DNA from: Euryarchaeota archaeon UBA438
GTDB lineage: Archaea; Thermoplasmatota; Poseidoniia; Poseidoniales; Thalassarchaeaceae
DNA length: 44,792 nucleotides
Assembly: GCA_002504435.1 (NCBI GenBank)
Contig: DAQP01000006.1
Coordinates: 1 to 44,792, forward strand
Direction of reading: 5' to 3'
Part shown: in pieces, positions 8,008-17,053 of the stretch
Numbering within the stretch: position 1 is the stretch's first letter
How the letters are laid out: each line of letters begins with the position of its first letter
Notes under the pieces: model-generated
What the model saw: only the letters and a program-made list of their open reading frames with translations
Databases searched by the model: none
What the model was told of the DNA's origin: nothing
Position numbers and translations under genes: made by a program

Positions 8008-8950
8008 GCCCAATTATCTTGCCAAACATGTTGGAGTCATCTGGTATCAAAGCCCCTTCTCCAATCAGGCACCTCTTGAGGATCGCTCGACTGCCTATTC
8101 TGGCGCCTTCGAGAACGACGCAGTCAGTGAGTGTCGCGCCACTGGAAACTACTGCCCCTGGGCCTATCGAGCATCCCGAAACCTCTCCTTCTGACGTAGC
8201 CCCCGTTCCAAACCAGGAGTCCCCAGTTGAATGGCCACTAGAAAATCTTCCATTCTTGATACATACTTGTGCTGCCTCAATGAATGAGTCAGGCGTCCCC
8301 GCGTCCACGAAGTATCCGGAGAACTCCAGGCCGGCCATACGGCCTGATTCTGCAATTCCTGGAAATACATCCCTCTCCATGCTGTATGAGCCCTCTGGAA
8401 GCGAGTCTAGGGCCTCCCTGCTGATTATCGAACATCCCGCATTGATGAGGTTGGAGAACTCGGTCCCTGGATCTGGCTTCTCCTGGAATCTACGTACCAT
8501 CCCGTCTTGGCCCAAGTCGCATACCCCAAACCTACTGGGGTCATCTACACTCCATAACGAGAGGGTTACTGAGGCTGACTTGCTGTTGTGGTGGTCGAGA
8601 AGAGCCGTGACGTCGACGCTGGAGACCAGGTCGCCATTCAATACCAGGACTGGGCCACTGCCTGAAAGAAGGGGCCTAGCATTGGCAACCGCGCCACCAG
8701 TCCCCAAGGCGTCTTCTTCGATGGAGAGGATAATCTCGTAATCCGCTTCTCCCGAAGAAGAAAATGACCTCATCTCGTCGATTCCATATCCAGCGGCGAC
8801 GACGACCCTGTCGACCAAACTAGAGGGGACGCATTCGACCACTCTTTCTAACAATGTCATATCGAGAACGGGCAGCAGGGGCTTCGCCCTTCCTGTTGTC
8901 CATGGACGCAGCCTAGTGCCGAAACCACCGGCCAGCACGAGCACGTCCAT
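7991..8950 (-). CDS. sugar-phosphate nucleotidyltransferase with left-handed beta-helix
   Basis: A 319-residue cytoplasmic enzyme that should couple a sugar 1-phosphate to an NTP, giving an NDP-sugar for surface glycan or glycolipid synthesis. The N-terminus LAGGFGTRLRPWT is the pyrophosphorylase signature and is followed by KPLLPV. VLNGDL provides the metal-binding Asp, FQEKP the sugar-binding region, NAGCSI and FVDAGTP the rest of the pocket. The C-terminal 75 residues show hexapeptide-type spacing (SIGPGAVV, GARIGSRAIL, LIGEGALI). Overall it is closest to mannose-1-phosphate guanylyltransferase and glucose-1-phosphate thymidylyltransferase; the base and sugar cannot be fixed from sequence. 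It is the first gene of an operon with tpiA. Confidence 0.9.
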   Translation of the reverse strand: MDVLVLAGGFGTRLRPWTTGRAKPLLPVLDMTLLERVVECVPSSLVDRVVVAAGYGIDEMRSFSSSGEADYEIILSIEEDALGTGGAVANARPLLSGSGPVLVLNGDLVSSVDVTALLDHHNSKSASVTLSLWSVDDPSRFGVCDLGQDGMVRRFQEKPDPGTEFSNLINAGCSIISREALDSLPEGSYSMERDVFPGIAESGRMAGLEFSGYFVDAGTPDSFIEAAQVCIKNGRFSSGHSTGDSWFGTGATSEGEVSGCSIGPGAVVSSGATLTDCVVLEGARIGSRAILKRCLIGEGALIPDDSNMFGKIIGHGQSE

Positions 8951-9054
8951 GGCTAGGCGTGACAGCAGGTTGGTTTGAGCGCTTCGCGTCCCGGTGAGGC
9001 TGGGAGCTCTTGCGCATCCTTCAAAGACGGGTTGCGAGTGGATGGGGCGTTAAC

Positions 9055-10263
9055 ATGAACATCCACGAGTACCAGGCTAAGGCAATGTTTCGAGAGTCCG
9101 GCATAAAGGTCCAGGACGGAGTGCACTGTACTAATGTCGAGGAGGCGCTCTCGGCTTACGACTCACTGGGTTCGGCCGTGGTAGCCGTGAAGAGTCAAAT
9201 CCACGCGGGAGGGAGGGGGAAGGGCACGTTGTTCGATCCGGCCTCAGGCGAGGAGGTTATGCAAGGGGGCGTAAAAATCGCGTTCTCAAGGGACGAGGTT
9301 GGAGAATACGCAAGTAACATCTCGGGAAACCTGCTCGTTACCAAGCAGACAGGCCCTGAGGGCAAGATAGTCAGCAACATGTACGTAGAATCGGGATGTT
9401 CCATAGAGCACGAGTACTATCTTGCGGTACTTGTCGACAGGGATTCGAAATCAGTCCTATTCATGGCGTCCACGGAAGGGGGAATGGACATAGAAGAGGT
9501 CGCTGAGAAAACCCCTGAAGCGATTCACAAAATTTGGGCTGACCCCATGAATGGAATTAGCGAAGAAGACGCCTCTGGACTGGCGTCTTCCTTGGGCCTG
9601 TCAGGAGACTCTTCAGGAGAAATGGTGGAGATGCTAGTCTCGCTTTACGAGTTATTCATTGAAAGGGACTGCTCGATGATTGAAATTAATCCACTAGTCA
9701 AGACCGAGGATGGGAGTATGGTTGCACTAGATGCCAAGGTAAGTTTCGATGATAATGCTGACTTCAGACACCCCTGGAGGGAAGAGCTGCGAGACGTCTC
9801 CGAGGAGGAGGAGGTCGAGATTCGGGCCCATGAGTTGGGGCTTTCATACGTGAAGCTTGACGGGAACATAGGTTGTCTGGTCAATGGGGCCGGCCTAGCA
9901 ATGGCCTCCATGGATGTGATCAAGCTCTACGGGGGAGAGCCAGCAAACTTCCTAGACATAGGGGGAGGGGCTACCAAGGAGTCGATTACCGCGGCATTTG
10001 AGATTATTCTTGAGGATTCGAGTGTGGAGGGAATCCTAGTGAATATCTTCGGCGGGATTATCCGATGCGACATGGTTGCTAGGAGTGTTATCGAGGCCTC
10101 TGAGGAAGTTGGCCTTGATGTGCCACTGGTGGTGAGATTCTCAGGTACGAATCATGCCGAAGGGAAGGCGGTGCTTGATGGGAGTGGGATGGCTGTGCAC
10201 ACCACTAGCACACTTTCCGAGGGGGCTCGTAAGATAGTGGAGCTTATTGGGGGAAATAACTGA
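9055..10263 (+). CDS. sucC: succinyl-CoA synthetase beta subunit
   Basis: 402 residues; the nucleotide-binding half of succinyl-CoA synthetase, which interconverts succinyl-CoA and succinate with nucleotide phosphorylation in the citric acid cycle. The start MNIHEYQAK is canonical. Residues further on give an ATP-grasp domain (IHAGGRGKG glycine loop, EINPLV metal site) and the C-terminal CoA-ligase domain with NIFGGIIRCD. Length compares with about 388 in E. coli. Its TGA overlaps the ATG of sucD by one base (TGATG), so the subunits are translationally coupled. ADP or GDP preference cannot be read. Confidence 0.97.
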   Translation: MNIHEYQAKAMFRESGIKVQDGVHCTNVEEALSAYDSLGSAVVAVKSQIHAGGRGKGTLFDPASGEEVMQGGVKIAFSRDEVGEYASNISGNLLVTKQTGPEGKIVSNMYVESGCSIEHEYYLAVLVDRDSKSVLFMASTEGGMDIEEVAEKTPEAIHKIWADPMNGISEEDASGLASSLGLSGDSSGEMVEMLVSLYELFIERDCSMIEINPLVKTEDGSMVALDAKVSFDDNADFRHPWREELRDVSEEEEVEIRAHELGLSYVKLDGNIGCLVNGAGLAMASMDVIKLYGGEPANFLDIGGGATKESITAAFEIILEDSSVEGILVNIFGGIIRCDMVARSVIEASEEVGLDVPLVVRFSGTNHAEGKAVLDGSGMAVHTTSTLSEGARKIVELIGGNN

Positions 10264-11189
10264 TGTCAATATGGATCAATGACGATAGTAAGGTCCTGAT
10301 ACAGGGCATCACAGGGCGCCAAGGGACATTTCACGGCGTCAGGATGTCTAGGTACAATACCAAGGTGGTGGGAGGTGTGACACCGGGCAAGGGTGGCCAG
10401 ACCGTGGACCTCGAGGGTCTGGAAGTACCCGTCTTCAACTCAATGTCAGAGGCGATATCCGAAACTGGCGCGGATGTTAGCGTAATATATGTCCCGGCGA
10501 AGTTCGCAGCTGGGGCGATTGTAGACGCTGCAGAATCATTCCAGTCAGCAGGAGGTGGCCTGATTGTGTGCATAACGGAAGGAATACCTACTCTCGACAT
10601 GGTCAGGGCAGTTGCAATTGTCGAATCTTGTCCGGATGTTAGGCTGATAGGGCCCAACTGCCCAGGGATCATTTCCCCGGGTGAAGAGGGGGGCTGCAAA
10701 GTAGGGATTATGCCTGCATTCATACACGAAAAGGGGAGGATCGGGATAGTCTCCAAGTCTGGAACTCTGACCTATGAGGCCGTGGCTCAGACGATGAGTG
10801 TTAATGAGGGGCAAACGACCTGTGTTGGAATCGGCGGGGACCCAGTAAATGGCACTGGATTCATAGATTGCCTTTCTGCATTCGAGGGGGATCCAGAAAC
10901 CGCGGCTGTTGTTATGATTGGGGAAATAGGCGGTTCAGCGGAGGAAGAGGCGGCAGAATGGGTAGCTGCAAACATGACGAAGCCCGTGGTTGGATTCGTT
11001 GCCGGCTCCACCGCCCCACCTGGCAAGAGGATGGGGCACGCAGGGGCGATTATTTCTGGTGGCAAGGGGACAGCAGCTGAGAAGTTCGCTGCTTTCGAAG
11101 AAGCTGGCATATACGTGGCAAGAGATCCGTCGGAAATTGGCAAAGTACTAGTTAGGGCCCTTGTAGACGCTGGATTGCGAGAGTCTTAG
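10263..11189 (+). CDS. sucD: succinyl-CoA synthetase alpha subunit
   Basis: 308 residues; carries the CoA site and the phosphohistidine of succinyl-CoA synthetase. VLIQGITGRQG is the N-terminal CoA-binding Rossmann motif, LIGPNCPGII follows, and GKRMGHAGAI contains the active-site His that is transiently phosphorylated. The gene is directly coupled to sucC through a one-base stop/start overlap. With citrate synthase at 26.9 kb in the same window, it points to a working oxidative citric acid cycle. Confidence 0.97.
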   Translation: MSIWINDDSKVLIQGITGRQGTFHGVRMSRYNTKVVGGVTPGKGGQTVDLEGLEVPVFNSMSEAISETGADVSVIYVPAKFAAGAIVDAAESFQSAGGGLIVCITEGIPTLDMVRAVAIVESCPDVRLIGPNCPGIISPGEEGGCKVGIMPAFIHEKGRIGIVSKSGTLTYEAVAQTMSVNEGQTTCVGIGGDPVNGTGFIDCLSAFEGDPETAAVVMIGEIGGSAEEEAAEWVAANMTKPVVGFVAGSTAPPGKRMGHAGAIISGGKGTAAEKFAAFEEAGIYVARDPSEIGKVLVRALVDAGLRES

Positions 11190-11227
11190 ATGCATGGTGC
11201 CCGAGCGAGGGTTATCGAGGAGCTCAT

Positions 11228-12235
11228 ATGGGAGAACTAGAGCCATCCATAGACAAGCTCCTAGAGGGTACTTCCAGGTCGTTTTACCTCACGCTTAGCA
11301 AGCTTCCATCGGGGGTGCGAAAGCAGATAGGGCTTCTTTACTTGTTAGCCAGGATAGCTGACACAATCGCTGACTCTAGTGAAGGGTCGACAGAAGATTT
11401 ACTTGGGACGCTGAAATCTTACAATGATAGGGCGCAGGGACTTTCTGAATCGATGCCAGACATGGCAGAACTCTCGGAGTCGCAGACAAACCCTGCAGAA
11501 GCAACGTTACTACTCAGGTCCGATGAGGTCGTAGGATTACTAGCTGAACTACCCGAGACTGATCGGGAGATAGTCAGATCCTGCTTGGCCGTGATAGTGA
11601 GTGGGCAGAGCCTGGACCTGGAGAGATTCGGAGCAGGGATGGGTGATGGCATTACGGCCTTGAGAAATTATGGCGAGCTTGATGATTATGCCTACAGGGT
11701 CGCAGGGAGTGTTGGAGAATTCTGGACGAGTATTACGCTTGAACATCAATTCAATGTTGACGGGGAGACAGCGCCTTTACTCTTCGAGAGGGGTGTACGA
11801 TTCGGCAAGGCACTTCAGCTGATCAACATACTCAGGGACATCCCTGAGGATCTTGGTTTGGGTAGATGTTACATTCCGCTGGATGATTTGGAGAGTCACG
11901 GCCTAACTCCTGATGACCTCAAAAATCCAGAAAAAATGAGTGATTTTAGGGAGCTCTTTGACCACCTTCTGGACAAGACATCGGATCATCTAGATGCAGC
12001 CATAGAGTACATCGAAATGCTTCCCTATTCCCAGTTCAGACTCAGGGGGGCTTGTATGCTACCTGTCATCATAGCCCAGAGGACAATATCGCTACTACGA
12101 AGCAGCAACGTACTGGATGGGGAAAATAGGGTCAAGATTTCCAGAGGCGAAATCAAGGAGATAACAAGGAAGGTCATGCTTTCCTTGGCTTCCAAGAGGA
12201 GTTGCTCAAGACTACTCAACTCAGAGAGGCGGTAA
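11228..12235 (+). CDS. squalene/phytoene synthase family protein, SQS-like
   Basis: A 335-residue all-helical head-to-head prenyl transferase that should join two farnesyl or geranylgeranyl diphosphates. Motifs: SRSFYLTLSKLP at residues 16-27, first Asp-rich motif D45-T-I-A-D49, and the second, RDIPED, within INILRDIPEDLGLGR at about residues 198-212. The SRSFY and LLARIADTIAD blocks resemble squalene synthases more than CrtB. A Shine-Dalgarno-like GAGGAG precedes the ATG. It is followed after 84 nt by a second, more CrtB/HpnD-like family member in the same direction, so the two may act in one pathway. Product (squalene, hydroxysqualene or phytoene) is inference. Confidence 0.88.
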   Translation: MGELEPSIDKLLEGTSRSFYLTLSKLPSGVRKQIGLLYLLARIADTIADSSEGSTEDLLGTLKSYNDRAQGLSESMPDMAELSESQTNPAEATLLLRSDEVVGLLAELPETDREIVRSCLAVIVSGQSLDLERFGAGMGDGITALRNYGELDDYAYRVAGSVGEFWTSITLEHQFNVDGETAPLLFERGVRFGKALQLINILRDIPEDLGLGRCYIPLDDLESHGLTPDDLKNPEKMSDFRELFDHLLDKTSDHLDAAIEYIEMLPYSQFRLRGACMLPVIIAQRTISLLRSSNVLDGENRVKISRGEIKEITRKVMLSLASKRSCSRLLNSERR

Positions 12236-12319
12236 ACGAGCCCTATGGGCTCGAATGATTGTTCGCCCAAAATGGGGAGAGGTTCAAGAGCAGGCCTTTG
12301 GCGCTCAGAGCGAAGAGGT

Positions 12320-13570
12320 ATGACTGAAACTCAAGAGCCGGACAGCGTTCGACCGTTGGGATTGGTTACCGAGCGAAGCGTTTCGATAATCGAGGCTGAC
12401 GTCGAGACTCGGAGCATAGAGAAGGTTCGCAGAACCGTCGGAATTACCCAAGAAGCGGCTAGAGCGATCAGCATCACGGCGATTGAGGCAGTCAGAGAGG
12501 GGGCGATTTTCATGGGGGTCATAGGCCCTAGGGGGGAGTTGGTCAACCCCTTTGCCCACGTAGATGCCGCAATTTGGTCGGAATCCGAGGTCCCCGAGAG
12601 CATTATAGAAACTGCTTATGATTACTGCGAGGAGCTGACTAGAAGGGAGGCTGGAAATTTCTATCACTCTTTCAAGTACCTCCCAGACCTGCAGAGGAGG
12701 TCTATTTGTGCATATTACGCGTTTTGCAGAAGGGCCGATGATATTGCTGATGGTGACTATGTGGATCATTTCCCGGGAGGCTCTTCTGACGACCCGGAAT
12801 CGAAGGACTACAGGGAAAGGATCGAGCGGCTAACTAGTGGAGACCCAGTTGTTGACAGGTCTTCCTACAACGACAAGATGTCGCAACTTTTCTACTACCG
12901 GAAGAAGCTCTCAACGGCGTATGAAGACGTGACCTCGACTGACCCAATTTTCATTGCTCTGAAGGACACTGTAATGAAATTTGGAATACACCGGCAATCA
13001 CTTGATGACATGATTAGCGGAATGGAGGATGACTTCCACAGGAACAGGTACGAGACCTTCGAAGAACTCTACTCATACTGCTATCGCGTAGCCTCAACTG
13101 TTGGTTTAGTGTGTATAGAAATTTACGGATACGACGATCCAATGGCCAGGGAATATGCGGAAGCTTGGGGCATTTACATGCAACTTACGAATATCCTCAG
13201 AGATGTTGCTGAGGATGCTGCTAGAAACAGAATTTATCTCCCAGTGGAGGACCTAGGCAGGTTTGGCATCACTCCTGAAGACATCCTAGACGGCGGATCT
13301 GTGGTTTCTCACCCCGGGTGGAAGCCGTTTGTGGAAGATTTCATTGAACAGGCCGATAGGTACAGGGAGAGGGCCTTTAGGCTACTTCCTATGTTGGACA
13401 AGGCCTCTAGATACTCTCCTGCAGCCATGGCGAAATTCTACGAATCCATTATGGCCAAGATAAAGAAGAAGAGGGGGGATGTTTTCACTGAAAGAATTCA
13501 GCTTTCCAAATCGGAGAAGATCGCCCTTGCGGGATATGTCTACGCGAGATACCGCTTCTTAGCGATATGA
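12320..13570 (+). CDS. squalene/phytoene synthase family protein, CrtB/HpnD-like, N-terminally extended
   Basis: A 416-residue protein. The catalytic domain starts near residue 95 and has both Asp-rich motifs: RRADDIADG at about 136-144 and LRDVAEDAARNR at about 294-305. RVASTVGLVCIEIYGY is typical of phytoene synthase and HpnD. Residues 1-90 are an extension absent from the usual 280-350-residue enzymes; it has a helical stretch (VRRTVGITQEAARAI) and no motif I recognise. The ATG at 12320 follows GAAGAGGT, a good ribosome site, so the extension is likely real. Paired with the preceding paralogue. Possible products are phytoene for carotenoid/retinal or presqualene diphosphate. Confidence 0.88.
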   Translation: MTETQEPDSVRPLGLVTERSVSIIEADVETRSIEKVRRTVGITQEAARAISITAIEAVREGAIFMGVIGPRGELVNPFAHVDAAIWSESEVPESIIETAYDYCEELTRREAGNFYHSFKYLPDLQRRSICAYYAFCRRADDIADGDYVDHFPGGSSDDPESKDYRERIERLTSGDPVVDRSSYNDKMSQLFYYRKKLSTAYEDVTSTDPIFIALKDTVMKFGIHRQSLDDMISGMEDDFHRNRYETFEELYSYCYRVASTVGLVCIEIYGYDDPMAREYAEAWGIYMQLTNILRDVAEDAARNRIYLPVEDLGRFGITPEDILDGGSVVSHPGWKPFVEDFIEQADRYRERAFRLLPMLDKASRYSPAAMAKFYESIMAKIKKKRGDVFTERIQLSKSEKIALAGYVYARYRFLAI

Positions 13571-13637
13571 GCACAAAGGGCCGCCGACCGCGAGAAGGAC
13601 AGAAGAAGTATTGAGCGGATTGCATGGAGGGAAAGAC

Positions 13638-15407
13638 ATGAGGATAGCGGTATTGCTGGATGAAAGGTGTAAGCCCAATAGTTCGGCTTACATGTATCTC
13701 CAGAAATACGCCGGGATGTGTGGCGGAGAATGCATCCAGCTTGAGGACGAAAAATTCAAGATTCTAGAGATGGCATGTCCTGTGTGTTTCACTAGGGCTA
13801 AATTGTGCCCTGGGGATGCGGTCAAAATCATCAATCTACCAGAAGAGCTTGATCATGACATGACTCACAGATACAGCCTAAATGGGTTCAGGCTATTCCG
13901 ACTCCCGACTCCCGCGAAGGAATCTGTTGTCGGGATACTTGGACCCAATGGAATAGGCAAGTCTACAGCAATTAACCTACTTTCGGGCTCCATTAGGCCC
14001 AACCTTGGAGATTGGCAGAACCCCTCTCCTAACTGGGACGATGTGATATCCACCTTCCCAAGGGGGGAACTGAGGGACTACCTAGGGCTTGTATCCGAGG
14101 GAGAGGTCAGTATCGCTGTAAAGCCTCAGTACATCGACAAGCTTCCAAAGCTTTGGGATGGCAAGGTAAGGGGCCTACTATCGCGAGTTGACGACAGAGG
14201 GGAGTTAGAGGAGTGTGCAAGGAAGATAGCCGTTGATCACCTTCTGGAAAGGGAATTGACTGGCCTCTCAGGGGGCGAGTTGCAAAGGGTCGCAATTTGC
14301 GCCACCATCCTGAAAGAGGCTGATGTTTACTTCTTCGATGAGCCTTCTTCATACCTGGACATATACGAAAGAATGCGCATGGTGGGAATCATACAGGATT
14401 TAGCGTCCATGGGCAAGAGGGTGCTAGTGGTAGAGCACGATTTAGCAATTCTCGATGTCCTATGCGACCTCCTGCACATCATTTACGGCGAAAGGGCGGC
14501 ATATGGGATCTTCACCCCTCCGCGCTCCACCAGAACTGCGATAAATGCATATCTCGAGGGTTTCTTATCGGAAGAAAATGTCAGAATTAGAGACAAGCCC
14601 ATACGCTTTGTCAGAGGGAGGACCAGAGGCGAGGATATCGGTGTTCCAATTCTGAAATGGGGAGACATGGAGAAAAAACTGGGTGATTTTCACTTGAAAA
14701 CTGGGCAGGGCGAAGTTCGCTCTGCGGAAGTGATAGGGGTAGTGGGGCCAAATGCTACAGGAAAGTCGACGATGGTCAAGATGATTGCAGGGGAGATTGA
14801 GCCCGATGAGGGCTGGTGTACAATGGAGGCCAATGTTTCATACAAACCACAACACGTCAGCACCGACTTTGAAGGGAGTGTTCAGGATTGGCTCGACACC
14901 GAACTCGGAGGGAAGTGGAGATCTGGAGAATTCCACACCCAGGTCATCAGACCCCTACAGGTAGACAAAATGTTGGAATTACAGGCCCAGCGGCTTTCTG
15001 GGGGGGAGTTGCAGGCCGTCAGTATAGCGATATGCCTAGGAAAAGAAGCTGATCTATACTTGATGGACGAGCCTAGTGCCCACTTGGACGCGAATGCTAG
15101 GATGGAAGCAGCAAAGGCCATCAGAAGGACAATGGAAAGCAATGAGAAGGCTGCAATGGTGATTGATCATGACATCTACTTCATCGACATAGTCAGTGAC
15201 TCTCTACTGGTATTCGAGGGAGAGGGCGGAAAGTCCGGATTTGCAATGGGGCCTTTGAGCCTGCGTAAGGGGATGAACAGATTTCTGTCCGACGTAGAAG
15301 TCACCTTCAGACGCGACCACGAGTCAAAGAGGCCCCGGATAAATAAGCCGGGGAGCGTCAAGGACAGGGATCAAAAGTCATCTGGAGAGTATTTCTACAT
15401 AGACTGA
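13638..15407 (+). CDS. abce1: ABCE1/Rli1 ribosome-recycling ATPase with degenerate Fe-S domain
   Basis: 589 residues. ABCE1 splits ribosomes after termination, together with aRF1/Pelota. Two ABC domains are intact: Walker A GPNGIGKST and GPNATGKST, signatures LSGGELQRVAI and LSGGELQAVSI, Walker B FFDEPSSYLD and LMDEPSAHLD, plus the hinge/C-terminal GSVKDRDQK block. The N-terminal domain normally has eight Cys binding two [4Fe-4S] clusters. Here C11 is kept, but the next three cluster-one positions are Ser16, Leu21 and Ala25. In the second motif C47, C50 and C57 remain while the third Cys is Arg53. New Cys occur at 28 and 32. The ATG follows GGAGGG by 6 nt. Confidence 0.95.
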   Translation: MRIAVLLDERCKPNSSAYMYLQKYAGMCGGECIQLEDEKFKILEMACPVCFTRAKLCPGDAVKIINLPEELDHDMTHRYSLNGFRLFRLPTPAKESVVGILGPNGIGKSTAINLLSGSIRPNLGDWQNPSPNWDDVISTFPRGELRDYLGLVSEGEVSIAVKPQYIDKLPKLWDGKVRGLLSRVDDRGELEECARKIAVDHLLERELTGLSGGELQRVAICATILKEADVYFFDEPSSYLDIYERMRMVGIIQDLASMGKRVLVVEHDLAILDVLCDLLHIIYGERAAYGIFTPPRSTRTAINAYLEGFLSEENVRIRDKPIRFVRGRTRGEDIGVPILKWGDMEKKLGDFHLKTGQGEVRSAEVIGVVGPNATGKSTMVKMIAGEIEPDEGWCTMEANVSYKPQHVSTDFEGSVQDWLDTELGGKWRSGEFHTQVIRPLQVDKMLELQAQRLSGGELQAVSIAICLGKEADLYLMDEPSAHLDANARMEAAKAIRRTMESNEKAAMVIDHDIYFIDIVSDSLLVFEGEGGKSGFAMGPLSLRKGMNRFLSDVEVTFRRDHESKRPRINKPGSVKDRDQKSSGEYFYID

Positions 15408-15445
15408 ACCATTGGATTATTGAATGTCGATAGGGGCGAGTTGGC

Positions 15446-15973
15446 GTGGGCGAAGAGGCGAATGGTAGTGGCCCTGAGCCAGATGAGCATACTGAAATCG
15501 AGGATCCTCTAGAAAAAATGGAAGCAGAAATCTCCAGATTGGAGAAGGAGTTGCAATACTCTGCTGCTGAGATGGCCAACATCAGGCAGCGTTCTGCTAG
15601 GGACAAATCTGATGCTGTCAAATACGGGGCATCTAGCCTCTCGAGAAAAATCCTCCCACTGATAGGTAGCCTTGAGAAGGCGGTCTCGAATGTTGATGAT
15701 GCGAAATCGGATGCTTTCCTAAATGGTTTGAAGATGACGCTCGAGGGCTTTAGGGCGGCACTTAACTCCGAGGGCGTGACTCACATTGACGCGGTTGGAA
15801 AGGTCTTCGACCCTACTTGCATGGAGGCTATAGCGACCGTCCCAGCAATCGATGGAATCGAGCCAGGGGGAGTAGTTGAGGTTGTGGAGGAGGGCTATAT
15901 GCTTCATGAAAGAGTACTTAGGGCCGCTAGAGTAATTGTGGCTGAGGCGAGCGTGGATGAGTCATCCGATTGA
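15446..15973 (+). CDS. grpE: GrpE nucleotide-exchange factor
   Basis: 175 residues. GrpE releases ADP from DnaK (Hsp70) in the cytoplasm. The N-terminal acidic 20 residues lead into a long coiled coil (residues about 20-75, EAEISRLEKELQYSAAEM), and the C-terminal beta domain carries FDPTCMEAIATVP and EEGYMLHERVLRAARVIV, the family signature. GTG start. No dnaK or dnaJ is in the window, though grpE is normally with them. Its last 17 nt overlap the Rieske gene. Hsp70 systems in archaea were acquired from bacteria. Confidence 0.93.
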   Translation: MGEEANGSGPEPDEHTEIEDPLEKMEAEISRLEKELQYSAAEMANIRQRSARDKSDAVKYGASSLSRKILPLIGSLEKAVSNVDDAKSDAFLNGLKMTLEGFRAALNSEGVTHIDAVGKVFDPTCMEAIATVPAIDGIEPGGVVEVVEEGYMLHERVLRAARVIVAEASVDESSD

Positions 15974-17018
15974 CCCCGACATCTCCAGGTCCATGACCCT
16001 GCCATCCAGGTACTACACTCAGGAGGAGAGCCACCAGAGTATACTTTCCGGATTCGGCGAATGCTGGCACTTTGCGGCCCATAGGAGTCAATTGAAAGGT
16101 GTGAAATCAATTCCCCTAGATCACATGGAGGGAATTGTCGGGGAGGCCATGGCACTAACGGACTCGGGCAAATTGAGGTGCCTGTCGAATGTCTGCACGC
16201 ATAGAGGAATGATTCTCATAACCGAACCTAGCAACTCCTCTTCAATCAGGTGTGGCTACCACGGTCGCACATTCGGGCTTGACGGGCGGTTCAGGAATAT
16301 GCCGGAGTTCGAGGGGGTGGAAGGCTTCCCGTCCGACAAGGACGATCTCGTAGAGTTCCCAATTAAGGAGTGGAAGGGATTAGTCTTCTCTGGCACATCT
16401 CCTTCAAGGTTTGACTCAGTTTTCGATCATCTCGAGGAGCGTATAGGTTGGATGCCAATTGAGGACTTCCAACACGATGAGTCGCGGCACAGATCATACG
16501 AAATTGATGCCAACTGGGCACTGTACGTTGACAACTACCTCGAGGGTTTCCACATTCCTTTCGTGCACGGGGACCTCCATGAGTCCCTAGACTACGACTC
16601 CTACTCGACAGAGCTTTTCGACGGAGGCGTTCTTCAGATTGGCATAGCCAATGATTCGGAGGACATTTTTGAGCTTCCAGAGTCGTCCCCTGACTTCGGC
16701 GAGAGGGTGGCTGCATACTATTACTGGATATATCCGGGTCTGATGCTCAACTTCTACCCCTGGGGACTATCTGTTAATCTTGTAATACCCATTTCCGTTA
16801 GCAAGACGAGGATTGTCTACCACGGTTTCGTATGGGATGAGTCGAAACTTGGAAAGGGGGCCGGAGGAGACCTAGACAAGGTCGAAGGAGAAGACCAAGA
16901 AATCGTTGAAGCCACACAGAGGGGGGTTTCATCTGGCTCATATGACAGAGGGAGATATTCTACGACTAAAGAGAAAGGCGTCCATCACTTCCATAGAATG
17001 ATATTTGATGGCAAATAG
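15957..17018 (+). CDS. Rieske non-heme iron oxygenase, large subunit
   Basis: 353 residues. An oxygenase of the ring-hydroxylating/choline-carnitine monooxygenase superfamily that inserts oxygen into an organic or quaternary amine substrate. The Rieske centre is C-T-H-x16-C-x2-H (CTHRGM...RCGYHG) near residues 78-100. The mononuclear iron site is DNYLEGFHIPFVHGDL with two His four residues apart. PGLMLNFYPWG is typical of the CntA/GbcA side of the family, so a small amine is more likely than an aromatic ring. ATG 15957 lies inside grpE (17-nt overlap), suggesting coupling. No reductase partner is nearby. Confidence 0.88.
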   Translation: MSHPIDPDISRSMTLPSRYYTQEESHQSILSGFGECWHFAAHRSQLKGVKSIPLDHMEGIVGEAMALTDSGKLRCLSNVCTHRGMILITEPSNSSSIRCGYHGRTFGLDGRFRNMPEFEGVEGFPSDKDDLVEFPIKEWKGLVFSGTSPSRFDSVFDHLEERIGWMPIEDFQHDESRHRSYEIDANWALYVDNYLEGFHIPFVHGDLHESLDYDSYSTELFDGGVLQIGIANDSEDIFELPESSPDFGERVAAYYYWIYPGLMLNFYPWGLSVNLVIPISVSKTRIVYHGFVWDESKLGKGAGGDLDKVEGEDQEIVEATQRGVSSGSYDRGRYSTTKEKGVHHFHRMIFDGK

Positions 17019-17022
17019 ATGG

Positions 17023-17030
17023 TTATATAT
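17023..17030 (+). promoter_or_regulatory. TATA box for lipoprotein esterase
   Basis: TTATATAT is centred about 27 nt upstream of ATG 17054. This supports that ATG, with the signal peptide at its very N-terminus, over the ATG at 17036, and predicts a leaderless mRNA. Confidence 0.55.
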
Positions 17031-17053
17031 CTGTAATGACTGCATCCGTATCC

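Noticed and set aside
7956..8741. 261-codon plus-strand frame
   Set aside because: It lies opposite the nucleotidyltransferase, which has complete family motifs; the frame is a codon-use shadow.
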